A stretch of DNA of 64,000 nt, from NCBI RefSeq assembly GCF_001518015.1, contig NZ_LPUY01000008.1, positions 124,001 through 188,000 of the forward strand. The letters are read 5' to 3'. This stretch comes from Tritonibacter horizontis. GTDB lineage: Bacteria > Pseudomonadota > Alphaproteobacteria > Rhodobacterales > Rhodobacteraceae. How positions within the stretch are numbered: position 1 is the stretch's first letter; the number at the start of each line of letters is the position of its first letter. Made by a program: the position numbers and the translations under genes. Shown one piece after another: positions 1 through 8,299 of the stretch. The notes below the pieces were generated by a model, which worked only from the letters and a program-made list of their open reading frames with translations, was not told the DNA's origin and searched no databases.

Positions 1-745
1 CTATGGGCTCGGGACATACGGGTCGCGCTCAACGCCGGTGGCGGGAGCGGCCACTGCCATGGCTGGTCGCAAGATCCGCGCCAAGGCACAGATGATCGCG
101 GCCTATCTGCTTGAAGTGCACGACAACGATGTCGAGTTCGATGTCGACCGGTTTGTGGTGAAGGGCGCGCCCGAGCGGTTCAAGACGATGAAGGAAATCG
201 CCTTTGCCGCCTATAATCAAGCGATCCCGGGGCTCGAGCCGGGGCTGGAGGCGGTCAGTTACTACGATCCCCCGAACATGACCTATCCCTTTGGCGCATA
301 TGTTTGTGTCATGGATATTGACGTGGACACGGGCGTTCCAGACATCCGCCGGTTCTACGCATTGGATGACTGCGGGACACGGATCAACCCGATGATCATC
401 GAAGGCCAGATCCATGGCGGCCTGACAGAAGCGCTCGCTGTCGCCCTGGGGCAGGAAATTGCCTACGATGATATGGGCAATGTCAAAACGGGCACGTTGA
501 TGGACTTTTTCCTGCCGACGGCATGGGAAGTGCCCAACTACGAGACCGATTTCACGGTGACCCCCAGCCCGCACCATCCGATTGGCGCCAAAGGCGTCGG
601 GGAAAGTCCGCACGTCGGCGGCGTCCCGTGCTTTTCAAATGCCGTGCAGGACGCCTTCCGGCCTTTTGGCAACCGGCACACCAATATGCCGCATGACCAT
701 TGGCGGATCTGGCGTACGGCAAATGAATTGGGGCTGCACGACTAG
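1..745 (+). CDS. coxL: Aerobic CO dehydrogenase large subunit, C-terminal part
   Basis: Molybdenum-binding large subunit of aerobic carbon monoxide dehydrogenase, which oxidises CO to CO2 and passes electrons through CoxS and CoxM to the respiratory chain. Only the last 247 residues are present; the frame is open at the left edge, with the first full codon at 2. GTYGSRSTP lies near the edge, and GAKGVGES near fragment residue 200 carries the Glu that serves as active-site base in this family. The loop separating form I CoxL from form II enzymes lies outside the window. The coxD-E-F-G order downstream argues for CoxL over a generic xanthine oxidase homologue. The in-frame GTG at 38 is not the real start. 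Confidence 0.9.
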   Translation, partial: YGLGTYGSRSTPVAGAATAMAGRKIRAKAQMIAAYLLEVHDNDVEFDVDRFVVKGAPERFKTMKEIAFAAYNQAIPGLEPGLEAVSYYDPPNMTYPFGAYVCVMDIDVDTGVPDIRRFYALDDCGTRINPMIIEGQIHGGLTEALAVALGQEIAYDDMGNVKTGTLMDFFLPTAWEVPNYETDFTVTPSPHHPIGAKGVGESPHVGGVPCFSNAVQDAFRPFGNRHTNMPHDHWRIWRTANELGLHD

Positions 746-799
746 GACCTCCGCGATGGGGCATCCGGGCAACGGATGCCCCCGACAAGGGAATGCAAA

Positions 800-1675
800 A
801 TGACCTGGACCGATCTTAAATCCGCTCTGGCGGCAGAGGGATATGTTGCCTCTGACGATCTGGCAGTGGCGCTGCATCTTGGCCTCTCATTGCAACGGCC
901 TCTTCTGCTTGAGGGGTCGGCGGGCGTGGGGAAAACCCAGCTTGCCCACAGTCTGGCGATCGCGCGCGGGGCCAAGCTGATCCGGCTGCAATGTTACGAG
1001 GGGCTTGATTCCGCGCAGGCGATCTATGAATGGAATTACCAAAAGCAGCTTCTGTCGATCCGCGCTGCCGCCGAGAATGGCGAGACAGGAAACGCTGTAG
1101 AGAAACGGATTTTCTCGCGCGAATTCCTGCTGGAGCGGCCCTTGCTGGCCGCGATCACGCAAGACACGGCTCCGGTTCTGCTGATTGACGAAATTGATCG
1201 CGCGGATGAGGCGTTCGAAGCTTACCTTCTGGAGGTCCTCTCGGAGTTCCAGATCACCGTGCCAGAGCTGGGCACCATCACGGCAACGACCAAACCGGTT
1301 GTGATCCTGACATCAAACGGGACGCGCGACCTGTCGGACGCCCTGCGCCGTCGTTGTCTTTATTCCTATATGGAGTACCCGGATCGAATGACCGAGCTGG
1401 CGATCCTCGGCGCCCGCTATCCGACGGTCGAGACGAGGCTGGGGCAACAGATCGTCGGCTTTGTGCAGAAACTGCGTGAAGAAGACCTGGAGAAGACCCC
1501 TGGCATCGCCGAGATGTTGGATTTTGCTGCGGCCCTGATGGGGCTTGGGATCGCAGATCTCACCCGCGACCCGGCGGTCCTGCAACATACGTTGAGCACA
1601 TTGCTGAAGACGCAGAACGACCGCGCGCAGATCACGCCCGAGGTGGCGGCACGTATTGCGGGACGCGCCGCATGA
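800..1675 (+). CDS. coxD: CoxD, MoxR-type AAA+ ATPase for CODH maturation
   Basis: AAA+ ATPase of the MoxR type. CoxD is known to be needed for building the copper-sulfur-molybdenum centre of CO dehydrogenase, together with the VWA protein CoxE. Seen: Walker A GSAGVGKT at residues 39-46 and Walker B VLLIDE near 126-131, in a 291-residue protein typical of the family. The ATG at 800 is preferred over the in-frame ATG at 776 because an AAGGGA ribosome site lies about 8 bases upstream of it. Its stop overlaps the coxE start (ATGA), so the two are probably translationally coupled. Confidence 0.9.
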   Translation: MTWTDLKSALAAEGYVASDDLAVALHLGLSLQRPLLLEGSAGVGKTQLAHSLAIARGAKLIRLQCYEGLDSAQAIYEWNYQKQLLSIRAAAENGETGNAVEKRIFSREFLLERPLLAAITQDTAPVLLIDEIDRADEAFEAYLLEVLSEFQITVPELGTITATTKPVVILTSNGTRDLSDALRRRCLYSYMEYPDRMTELAILGARYPTVETRLGQQIVGFVQKLREEDLEKTPGIAEMLDFAAALMGLGIADLTRDPAVLQHTLSTLLKTQNDRAQITPEVAARIAGRAA

Positions 1676-2853
1676 GCCGGGTGACTCGCTTTGCAGCCCG
1701 TGACCCCGGAGCGATGGCGCGCATATCCGGGTTCATGGCCCACCTGCGCAACAACGGGTTGCAACTTGGCGTTTGCGAAACCAACCTCGCGATGGAAGCG
1801 CTTTGTGCCGTCGAGGCTGTAGAAGCCCAACACGCGCGCCTTGCCTGGCGGGCGATCTGTACAGGCTGCAAAGACGAGGCAGATCGCTTTGATGATCTGT
1901 TCGACAGCTACTGGCTCGACGCAGGCCGTGTGAAACAAAAGATCGTACCGACACCGCCCACAAGCGATGACAGCGGTGTGCAGTCATCGCGAGACGCCCA
2001 AGGCAAGGACGCCAGCGGAGCAGGGACCGCGACTGCGCCTGACGGCGGCGAAGGAGAAGCCGTGAGTGATGGCGAGGGCCGCCTGGTTGCGACCTCGGTC
2101 CAGAACCTGATGCAAAAGGATTTGCGGGATTTGGTAACACCCGACGACATTGCGCAGGCAGAGGACGTCGCTCGCCGTCTTGGCGCGGCGTTGCGTGATC
2201 GCAGGTCGCGCCGCAGAAGCGCCGCACATCGTGGGGACCGGCTTCATTTTCGCAAGATCATCCGCGCCAGCCTTGCAACGGGTGGCGAACCCTTGCGCCT
2301 GTTCCGCAAACAGCGTCCGGAGCGCCCGCATAAAATCGTCGCGCTTTGCGATGTGTCAGGGTCTATGACCCTCTATTCACGGGTCTTTCTGGCGTTTCTG
2401 GCTGGATTGATGCGGTGTGACCGTCATGCTGATGCCTATCTGTTTCACACCCGTCTTGTACGTATAACCGAAGCCTTGCGCGATAAGGATACCCTGCGGG
2501 GAATTGGCCGGATGTCGTTAATGGCTGACGGTTTTGGTGGCGGTTCGCAGATCGGGCCTTCGTTGCGAACCTTCGCGCAAACCTATGCCAAACGTTTTGT
2601 GGACGGGCGCAGCGTTGTCCTGATCCTGTCAGATGGGTATGACACTGCGCCCGCTGAAACGTTGGACGCCGCCCTGTCCGAACTGAAAAAGCGTGGATGC
2701 AAAGTGATCTGGCTCAACCCGCTGAAATCTTGGCAAGATTACGCGCCGGTGGCCAGCGGTATGGCTGCGGCACTACCCTATCTCGACCTTTTTGCTGCGG
2801 CGAGCACGCTGAACGATCTGGCGGCGCTAGAGTCAGAATTGGTGGCACTATGA
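1672..2853 (+). CDS. coxE: CoxE, VWA-domain CODH maturation protein
   Basis: Partner of CoxD in maturation of the CO dehydrogenase active site. The 393-residue protein has a helical N-terminal half, an acidic/low-complexity linker around residues 95-145, and a C-terminal von Willebrand factor A domain whose MIDAS metal site DVSGSM begins at Asp227. The ATG overlaps the coxD stop, and its own stop overlaps the coxF start (ATGA at 2850-2853). Family pairing of a MoxR ATPase with a VWA protein is well established. The function is inferred from operon position and the CoxE-type sequence. Confidence 0.9.
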   Translation: MSRVTRFAARDPGAMARISGFMAHLRNNGLQLGVCETNLAMEALCAVEAVEAQHARLAWRAICTGCKDEADRFDDLFDSYWLDAGRVKQKIVPTPPTSDDSGVQSSRDAQGKDASGAGTATAPDGGEGEAVSDGEGRLVATSVQNLMQKDLRDLVTPDDIAQAEDVARRLGAALRDRRSRRRSAAHRGDRLHFRKIIRASLATGGEPLRLFRKQRPERPHKIVALCDVSGSMTLYSRVFLAFLAGLMRCDRHADAYLFHTRLVRITEALRDKDTLRGIGRMSLMADGFGGGSQIGPSLRTFAQTYAKRFVDGRSVVLILSDGYDTAPAETLDAALSELKKRGCKVIWLNPLKSWQDYAPVASGMAAALPYLDLFAAASTLNDLAALESELVAL

Positions 2854-3632
2854 CATTGATCGAGAACCTGCCCATGGATCTGGCAGAAGCCGCAAAGTCT
2901 CTGCGTGCGCAGGGGGAGGCCTTTGCGTTTGCAACGATCGTGCGGACGGCGGGTGCGACAGCGGCGAAACCGGGCGCAAAGGCGCTCCTCGATCAGGAGG
3001 GGAGCATTGTGCATGGGTGGCTTGGTGGCGGTTGCACACGCGCGGCTGTCAAACGGGCCGCTGTCGAGGCTTTCAAGTCAGGCAAGCCGCAACTGGTGTC
3101 CATCGCGCCAGAGGAATTATTGGCAGAAAAAGGTGTCATGGCCGGCGACGAAGTTGACGGTACCCTCTTTGCGCGGAACGGGTGTCCGTCTCGGGGCAGT
3201 ATCGATATCTTTATCGAGCCGTGCCTGCCGATGCCAATGCTGGCGGTCATCGGCAGTTCCCCGGTTGCCCGTGCGCTAAGCTCGCTCGCTCCTAATTTTC
3301 AATGGGATGTCACCGGTGCAATCCATCAAAGGGTCTCCCACCAACATCATGCGATTGTTGTTGCCACCCAGGGTCAGGGCGATCTGGATGCGCTGACGGC
3401 GGCCCTGAATTCAAAACCGGATTTCGTTGCATTCGTCGGGAGCCAGAAGAAATTCGCGGTTCTTGCCGGACGGCTCCGGGATGCTGGGGTTCTGGAAGAG
3501 GCGATTGCCTCCGTCAAAGCGCCAGCAGGACTGGATATCGGCGCGATCACACCCGAGGAAATCGCGCTGTCGATCCTGGCCGAGCTTGTCCTGCAACGGC
3601 GCAGTTTCTTGTCGGAACGCGTCAATGACTGA
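2850..3632 (+). CDS. coxF: CoxF, XdhC/CoxI-family protein
   Basis: XdhC/CoxI-family protein of 260 residues, implicated in handling or sulfuration of the molybdenum cofactor for CO dehydrogenase and related hydroxylases. The N-terminal XdhC-like domain shows ATIVRTAGATAAKPGAK and GGGC (in GWLGGGCTRA). The C-terminal part resembles the nucleotide-binding XdhC_C domain, with LAVIGSSPVARALSSL. The start is the ATG overlapping the coxE stop; in-frame upstream codons lie inside coxE. The stop overlaps a possible 21-codon ORF at 3625. CoxF in other cox operons has this position and size. Confidence 0.85.
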   Translation: MTLIENLPMDLAEAAKSLRAQGEAFAFATIVRTAGATAAKPGAKALLDQEGSIVHGWLGGGCTRAAVKRAAVEAFKSGKPQLVSIAPEELLAEKGVMAGDEVDGTLFARNGCPSRGSIDIFIEPCLPMPMLAVIGSSPVARALSSLAPNFQWDVTGAIHQRVSHQHHAIVVATQGQGDLDALTAALNSKPDFVAFVGSQKKFAVLAGRLRDAGVLEEAIASVKAPAGLDIGAITPEEIALSILAELVLQRRSFLSERVND

Positions 3633-3690
3633 TCTGAGTGCGCCCGCTGCCATTGCTGCCTGCCGAATGCAGGAGGACCCCACGAAATGA
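3625..3690 (+). CDS. Possible 21-residue ORF between coxF and coxG
   Basis: ATG at 3625 overlaps the last codons of coxF, and the stop TGA at 3688-3690 overlaps the ATG of the next tiny ORF (ATGA). The predicted peptide MTDLSAPAAIAACRMQEDPTK has no recognised domain. There is no strong ribosome site of its own, so translation would depend on reinitiation after coxF. It could be a coupling ORF, a relic of a deleted cox gene, or chance. Confidence 0.3.
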   Translation: MTDLSAPAAIAACRMQEDPTK

Positions 3691-3779
3691 AACATCTGAT
3701 CTCTGGCTTGCGCCGTTTTTGCAGAAAATGGGCTCTCAAGCCCGAGCATGTCGATCAAATCAGATTCCCCTGTTGCTAA
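3687..3779 (+). CDS. Possible 30-residue ORF before coxG
   Basis: ATG at 3687 follows a consensus AGGAGG at 3671-3676 with ten bases between. The ORF ends with TAA at 3777-3779, 13 bases before the coxG start. The peptide is basic (RRFCRKWALK in the middle) and ends PCC. The strong ribosome site is the main evidence that it is translated. I recognise no family. It might encode a real microprotein or serve to couple translation of coxG. Confidence 0.4.
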   Translation: MKHLISGLRRFCRKWALKPEHVDQIRFPCC

Positions 3780-3792
3780 AGAAGGACTTACT

Positions 3793-4245
3793 ATGGAACT
3801 CACAGACGAAATCCTCATCAACGCGCCGAAGGACCGCGTTTATGCGGCCCTGAATGACCCGGAAATCCTGCGGCAGTGTATTCCCGGATGCGAAGAGCTG
3901 ATCAAGCATTCCGACACCGAACTTGAAGCGAAGGTTGTGCTCAAGATCGGCCCGGTAAAGGCGCGGTTCACGGGGCAGGTACAGCTCGACACCACCGATG
4001 CGCCGGATGGGTTTTCGCTTACGGGACAGGGCAATGGCGGTGCGGCCGGACATGCCAAGGGGGGCGCGGACGTGACCCTCATCGCGCAGGGAGACCAAAC
4101 CATCCTGCGCTATGACGCCAAGGCGGATATTGGCGGCAAGCTTGCCCAATTGGGCAGCAGATTGATCCAGAGTACTGCCAAAAAACTGGCAGCAAAGTTC
4201 TTCAAATCCTTTGCCGATGTGCTGAACGAAGAGCCCGTTGCCTGA
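3793..4245 (+). CDS. coxG: CoxG, SRPBCC-fold protein of the CODH operon
   Basis: CoxG-family protein of 150 residues with a START/SRPBCC-like fold. CoxG is associated with CO dehydrogenase at the membrane, and work on actinobacterial CoxG reports a role in handing quinone to the enzyme. Seen: the typical N-terminus with INAPKDRVYAALNDPEIL and IPGCEEL, and a FTGQVQL stretch. The ATG at 3793 is chosen because GAAGGA lies about seven bases upstream; an alternative ATG at 3748 overlaps the tiny ORF. The protein ends soon after the SRPBCC domain and lacks an obvious C-terminal membrane tail. Confidence 0.85.
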   Translation: MELTDEILINAPKDRVYAALNDPEILRQCIPGCEELIKHSDTELEAKVVLKIGPVKARFTGQVQLDTTDAPDGFSLTGQGNGGAAGHAKGGADVTLIAQGDQTILRYDAKADIGGKLAQLGSRLIQSTAKKLAAKFFKSFADVLNEEPVA

Positions 4246-4550
4246 ACGGCGGCGAAGGACCTATCCCGGAACACAGGTGTTTGAAGCAAGCCTGGACAGT
4301 TTGCAATCTCAAGTTGTGTGACCGGTCAGGCCGGTGTCGGAAAAATTTCACGTTTGGAGGGCGTGACAAAGAAGAAAAAGCGCGCTACCCATTTGCGTGC
4401 TGACGAAGCGGGAGGAATGCAGATGTATCGTGGGATTTGGAAGGACGTTTGACGTCTTGACCTAATCGAGGACGTGACGCAGGGATTTTAATCTCTGTGG
4501 TTCGGCCTGCGCATCGCATTTCTGAATTTGCTCAACTATGGAGCACCGCT
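4246..4550 (+). other. Gap between coxG and the ABC exporter genes, with possible leader peptide ORF
   Basis: About 305 bases with no full gene. The only coding-like signal is a nine-codon ORF, MYRGIWKDV, at 4423-4452, preceded by GGAGGA at 4411-4416 with six bases between. I see no convincing intrinsic terminator for the cox operon and no strong promoter match. The region should hold the promoter for the exporter pair. Confidence 0.35.
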
Positions 4551-6389
4551 ATGTTTCGTTTCTTTGAAAATCTTGTCGATCCTTATTGCGACTATCCTGA
4601 AACAGACCGTCCGCCGACCCGCCTTTGGCCATTTATGCTGGAGTATGCGCAGCCCTTCAAAAAGGTGTTCTGGGCAACCGCAGTCATGTCTGTCGTGGTT
4701 GCCGCCGTCGAGATTGGGTTGATCTCTTATATGGGGCGTGTCGTCGATCTGTTGTCCGGGCCGCGGCAAGAATTCTGGCACAACCACGGGGTCGAGATGA
4801 TCCTGATGGCCTTGTTCATCCTGTTTCTCCGGCCGATCCTTCAGCTTCTTGATGTTCTCCTGCTGAACAATACGATCTTGCCAAACTTTGGCACGCTTAT
4901 TCGCTGGCGGGCACATAAACATGTTTTGCGTCAATCAGTTGGTTGGTTTGAGAATGATTTTGCCGGACGAATAGCGAACCGGATCATGCAAACACCGCCC
5001 GCTGCGGGTGAAGTTGTGTTTCAGATCTTTGACGCGATCACCTTCGCCTTGGCGTACCTCGTGGGGGCCGCGTTTCTGTTGTGGAGCGCCGATGCCCGAC
5101 TGTTGTTGCCGCTGGTGATCTGGTTTGCCCTTTACGGCGCGTTGATCAAATGGACCGTAAAACGGGTCGGCCCTGCGAGCCAGGCCGCTTCGGATGCGCG
5201 TTCCACGGTAACGGGCCGGGTGGTGGATAGTTATTCCAACGTCCACTCCGTCAAACTGTTTGCGCATCATAGTCGGGAGCTGGACTACGCCAAAGACGCT
5301 ATCGAGAAAACCCGCGAGACGTTCCAGACCGAAATGCGCATTTACACCATCATGGATGGTGCTCTTGTGGTGTTGAACGGGTTGCTGATCGTCGGCGTTG
5401 TGGGCTGGGGCATCCTGTTGTGGACCCAGGGCACCGCGTCGGTTGGCGTTGTCGCGGCGGCTACCGCCCTGACGCTGCGCCTCAACGCCATGACCGGATG
5501 GATCATGTGGGCGCTGACGACGTTCTTCCGCCAGCTTGGCGTTGTTGCCGAGGGCATGGAAACCATTGCACAGCCGATTGATCTGGTGGATTCGCCCAAG
5601 GCCAAGCCCCTGTCGCTGCCCGAGGGTCAGATTATCTTTGATGGGGTGTCACACCATTATGGACGTGACGCAGGTGGCCTGGATAACCTGTCGCTGAAGA
5701 TCCACGCCGGTGAAAAGGTTGGCCTGATCGGGCGGTCGGGGGCCGGAAAATCGACACTGGTCAAGCTCTTGTTGCGGTTCTACGACGCTGAAAGCGGCCG
5801 CATTCTGATTGATGGTCAGGACATCACGCAGGTCACGCAGGACAGTCTGCGCCAAGCGATCGGCATGGTGCAGCAAGACAGTTCGCTGTTGCATCGCTCC
5901 GTCCGTGACAACCTGCTCTATGGGCGGCCGTCGGCCACCGAACAGGAAATGCTGGCCGCCGCGCGGAAGGCCCATGCGCATGATTTCATTCTCGATCTCG
6001 AAGACCCGCAGGGACGGACAGGTTATGATGCCCATGTCGGTGAACGTGGCGTGAAGCTATCCGGCGGCCAACGCCAGCGCGTGACTTTGGCGCGCGTCAT
6101 CTTGAAGAATGCGCCGATCCTGCTTTTGGACGAAGCGACATCGGCGCTGGATTCCGAAGTCGAAGCCGCGATCCAGAAAACGCTCTACGGGATGATGGAG
6201 GGCAAAACCGTCATAGCAATCGCCCACCGTCTTTCTACGATCGCACAAATGGACCGGATCTTGGTGCTGGATGAGGGAAAGATCGTCGAGGAAGGCACGC
6301 ATGAGGCGCTTTTGTCCGCAAATGGCCTATATGCACAGTTCTGGGCGCGCCAGTCGGGCGGGTTCTTGAATGTAGAGGCGGCAGAATGA
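4551..6389 (+). CDS. ABC exporter half-transporter, first subunit
   Basis: Fused membrane/ATPase half-transporter of the MsbA/MDR type, 612 residues. The N-terminal half has about six membrane segments; the ATPase domain has Walker A GRSGAGKST from Gly394, signature LSGGQRQR, Walker B ILLLDEATSALD and the H-loop IAHRLST. All catalytic motifs are intact. The ATG at 4551 (MFRFFENL) is preferred over an upstream in-frame start at 4497 because the extension looks non-coding. It overlaps the next gene by ATGA, so the two subunits probably form a heterodimer. The substrate cannot be told from the sequence; lipid or drug export is usual for the family. Confidence 0.85.
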   Translation: MFRFFENLVDPYCDYPETDRPPTRLWPFMLEYAQPFKKVFWATAVMSVVVAAVEIGLISYMGRVVDLLSGPRQEFWHNHGVEMILMALFILFLRPILQLLDVLLLNNTILPNFGTLIRWRAHKHVLRQSVGWFENDFAGRIANRIMQTPPAAGEVVFQIFDAITFALAYLVGAAFLLWSADARLLLPLVIWFALYGALIKWTVKRVGPASQAASDARSTVTGRVVDSYSNVHSVKLFAHHSRELDYAKDAIEKTRETFQTEMRIYTIMDGALVVLNGLLIVGVVGWGILLWTQGTASVGVVAAATALTLRLNAMTGWIMWALTTFFRQLGVVAEGMETIAQPIDLVDSPKAKPLSLPEGQIIFDGVSHHYGRDAGGLDNLSLKIHAGEKVGLIGRSGAGKSTLVKLLLRFYDAESGRILIDGQDITQVTQDSLRQAIGMVQQDSSLLHRSVRDNLLYGRPSATEQEMLAAARKAHAHDFILDLEDPQGRTGYDAHVGERGVKLSGGQRQRVTLARVILKNAPILLLDEATSALDSEVEAAIQKTLYGMMEGKTVIAIAHRLSTIAQMDRILVLDEGKIVEEGTHEALLSANGLYAQFWARQSGGFLNVEAAE

Positions 6390-8230
6390 AGCTCGGCAAC
6401 CTGATCAATGCGTTCCAACCGGCGGATGGACCGCCCCCACAGACGCTTGGACCTTTTCTGCGTTGGTGTCTGGCTGGCGCTTGGCCGATGCTCTGCATTG
6501 CGGCGGTGTTTTCATCCCTGGCCGGGGCAATGGAAGCCGGGACGGCTTTTATCCTCGGGCTGGTCATTGACACCGCGTTGCAAGGTGGGCCGGAGGGGTT
6601 CTTTGCGGATAATCTCGGGATTGTTGTGGCGGCGCTGGCATTTTTCCTGCTGGTGCGCCCGGTGCTGTTCGGGCTTTCGGCAGCGACAAATGCCATTATC
6701 GTTCAGCCGAACGTCAGCCCGCTCGTTCTATCGCGTCTGAACCGGTGGACACTGGGCCAGTCGGTGCGGTTCTTTGATGACGACTTCGCCGGCCGCATTG
6801 CGCAGAAACAGATGCAAACCTCAAATGCGGTTACCACCGTCGTGGTGGAGCTGATCAACGTGGTGGCTTTTGCTCTGGCCTCGCTTGCCGGTGCCCTGCT
6901 TCTGCTGGGGTCTGTCGATCTGCGGATCACGGGGATTTTTCTGGTCTGGCTGATCGGGTATTTTGCGATGATCCGCTGGTTCTTGCCCCGGATTCGCCTC
7001 CGTGCGGCCGGCAGAGCCGGAGCGCGGGCCAATGTCAGCGGGCAGGTGGTCGACACCATCACGAACATCAAGACGGTTCAATTGTTCGCCCATGCGGACC
7101 ATGAAGAACGTGGCGCGCAGGACGCGATGGTGACGTTCCGCGACAAGGCGCTTGCCTTTGGCTATTTGTCCGCGTCCTTTCGATTTTGCCTGATGAGCCT
7201 GGCCGGTCTTCTTCCGGTTTTGCTGATCGGCGCGACTTTGCTGCTTTGGCAGGGCGGGATTGCCAGCGAGGGCGACATTGTTGCAGCGGGTGCGGTTTCG
7301 ATCCGGATTGCCCAGATGACCGGTTGGGTCAGTTTCACCCTCATGGGGATCTATTCCAACGTGGGAGAAATCGAAAACGGCATGAAAACCCTCGCACATC
7401 CGGATCGGATTGAGGACACGCCAGATGCGCAAGACCTCGAAATCACCGATGGCACCATCGAATTTGACGACCTCAGTTTCAGCTATGGGCGCGACGTTGG
7501 TGGGATCACGGATGTTTCCTTGACCGTTCAACCGGGCGAGAAGCTTGGCATCGTTGGTGCATCAGGTGCGGGGAAATCGACCCTCGTGGCTCTCTTGTTG
7601 CGGCTCTATGAAGCGGAAAAGGGAAACATCCGGATAGATGGCGCCGACACATCGATGGTCAGCCAGAACAGTCTGCGTAGTCAAATTGGAATGGTCACGC
7701 AGGAAACGGCCATGTTCAATCGCTCCGCGATGGACAACATTCTATACGGTCGTCCAGACGCCACAAAAGAAGAGGTCATCGCGGCGGCGAAAGCGGCCGA
7801 GGCGGATGGTTTCATCGTCGATCTTGAGGATGGCCAGGGCCGCAAAGGGTATGACGCCTATCTGGGCGAACGGGGGGTCAAACTGTCTGGGGGGCAGCGC
7901 CAAAGGATTGCGCTGGCGCGAGCGATCCTGAAGGACGCGCCGATTCTGGTCTTGGACGAAGCGACATCGGCATTGGATTCGGAGGTCGAGGCCTCGATCC
8001 AATCGGCGCTGTCTCGGGTGATGGAAGGTAAAACGGTCCTTGCCATTGCCCACCGTCTTTCGACTCTTTCAGAGATGGACCGGATCATCGTGATGGAGGC
8101 TGGCCGGATCGTCGAGCAAGGCAGCCATGATGCCCTGTTGGCAAAGGGCGGCCAATATGCGCGGTTCTGGTCGCGCCAGTCAGGCGGGTTTATTCGTACG
8201 GATGACGACGCCTCTGCTGCCGCCGAATAG
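6386..8230 (+). CDS. ABC exporter half-transporter, second subunit
   Basis: Partner of the preceding half-transporter, 614 residues with the same membrane-plus-ATPase layout. Walker A GASGAGKST sits near residue 391, followed by signature LSGGQRQR, Walker B ILVLDEATSALD and H-loop IAHRLST. Unlike many heterodimeric exporters, neither partner has a degenerate ATP site, so both sites should hydrolyse ATP. The start codon overlaps the stop of the first subunit. The two proteins are clearly paralogous, as shown by DDFAGRIAQKQMQT here against NDFAGRIANRIMQT in the first. No regulator or substrate enzyme lies nearby. Confidence 0.85.
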   Translation: MKLGNLINAFQPADGPPPQTLGPFLRWCLAGAWPMLCIAAVFSSLAGAMEAGTAFILGLVIDTALQGGPEGFFADNLGIVVAALAFFLLVRPVLFGLSAATNAIIVQPNVSPLVLSRLNRWTLGQSVRFFDDDFAGRIAQKQMQTSNAVTTVVVELINVVAFALASLAGALLLLGSVDLRITGIFLVWLIGYFAMIRWFLPRIRLRAAGRAGARANVSGQVVDTITNIKTVQLFAHADHEERGAQDAMVTFRDKALAFGYLSASFRFCLMSLAGLLPVLLIGATLLLWQGGIASEGDIVAAGAVSIRIAQMTGWVSFTLMGIYSNVGEIENGMKTLAHPDRIEDTPDAQDLEITDGTIEFDDLSFSYGRDVGGITDVSLTVQPGEKLGIVGASGAGKSTLVALLLRLYEAEKGNIRIDGADTSMVSQNSLRSQIGMVTQETAMFNRSAMDNILYGRPDATKEEVIAAAKAAEADGFIVDLEDGQGRKGYDAYLGERGVKLSGGQRQRIALARAILKDAPILVLDEATSALDSEVEASIQSALSRVMEGKTVLAIAHRLSTLSEMDRIIVMEAGRIVEQGSHDALLAKGGQYARFWSRQSGGFIRTDDDASAAAE

Positions 8231-8299
8231 CACTGCCTTTCCAGAATTCAGGCGCATTTGTACCTTTTGCCGTCCGCCCAGCCGCGCTATGGCAGAGGT

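Noticed and set aside
4457-4500. TTGACC...TTTAAT as promoter of the ABC exporter genes
   Set aside because: The boxes are about 24 bases apart, too far for a sigma-70 promoter.
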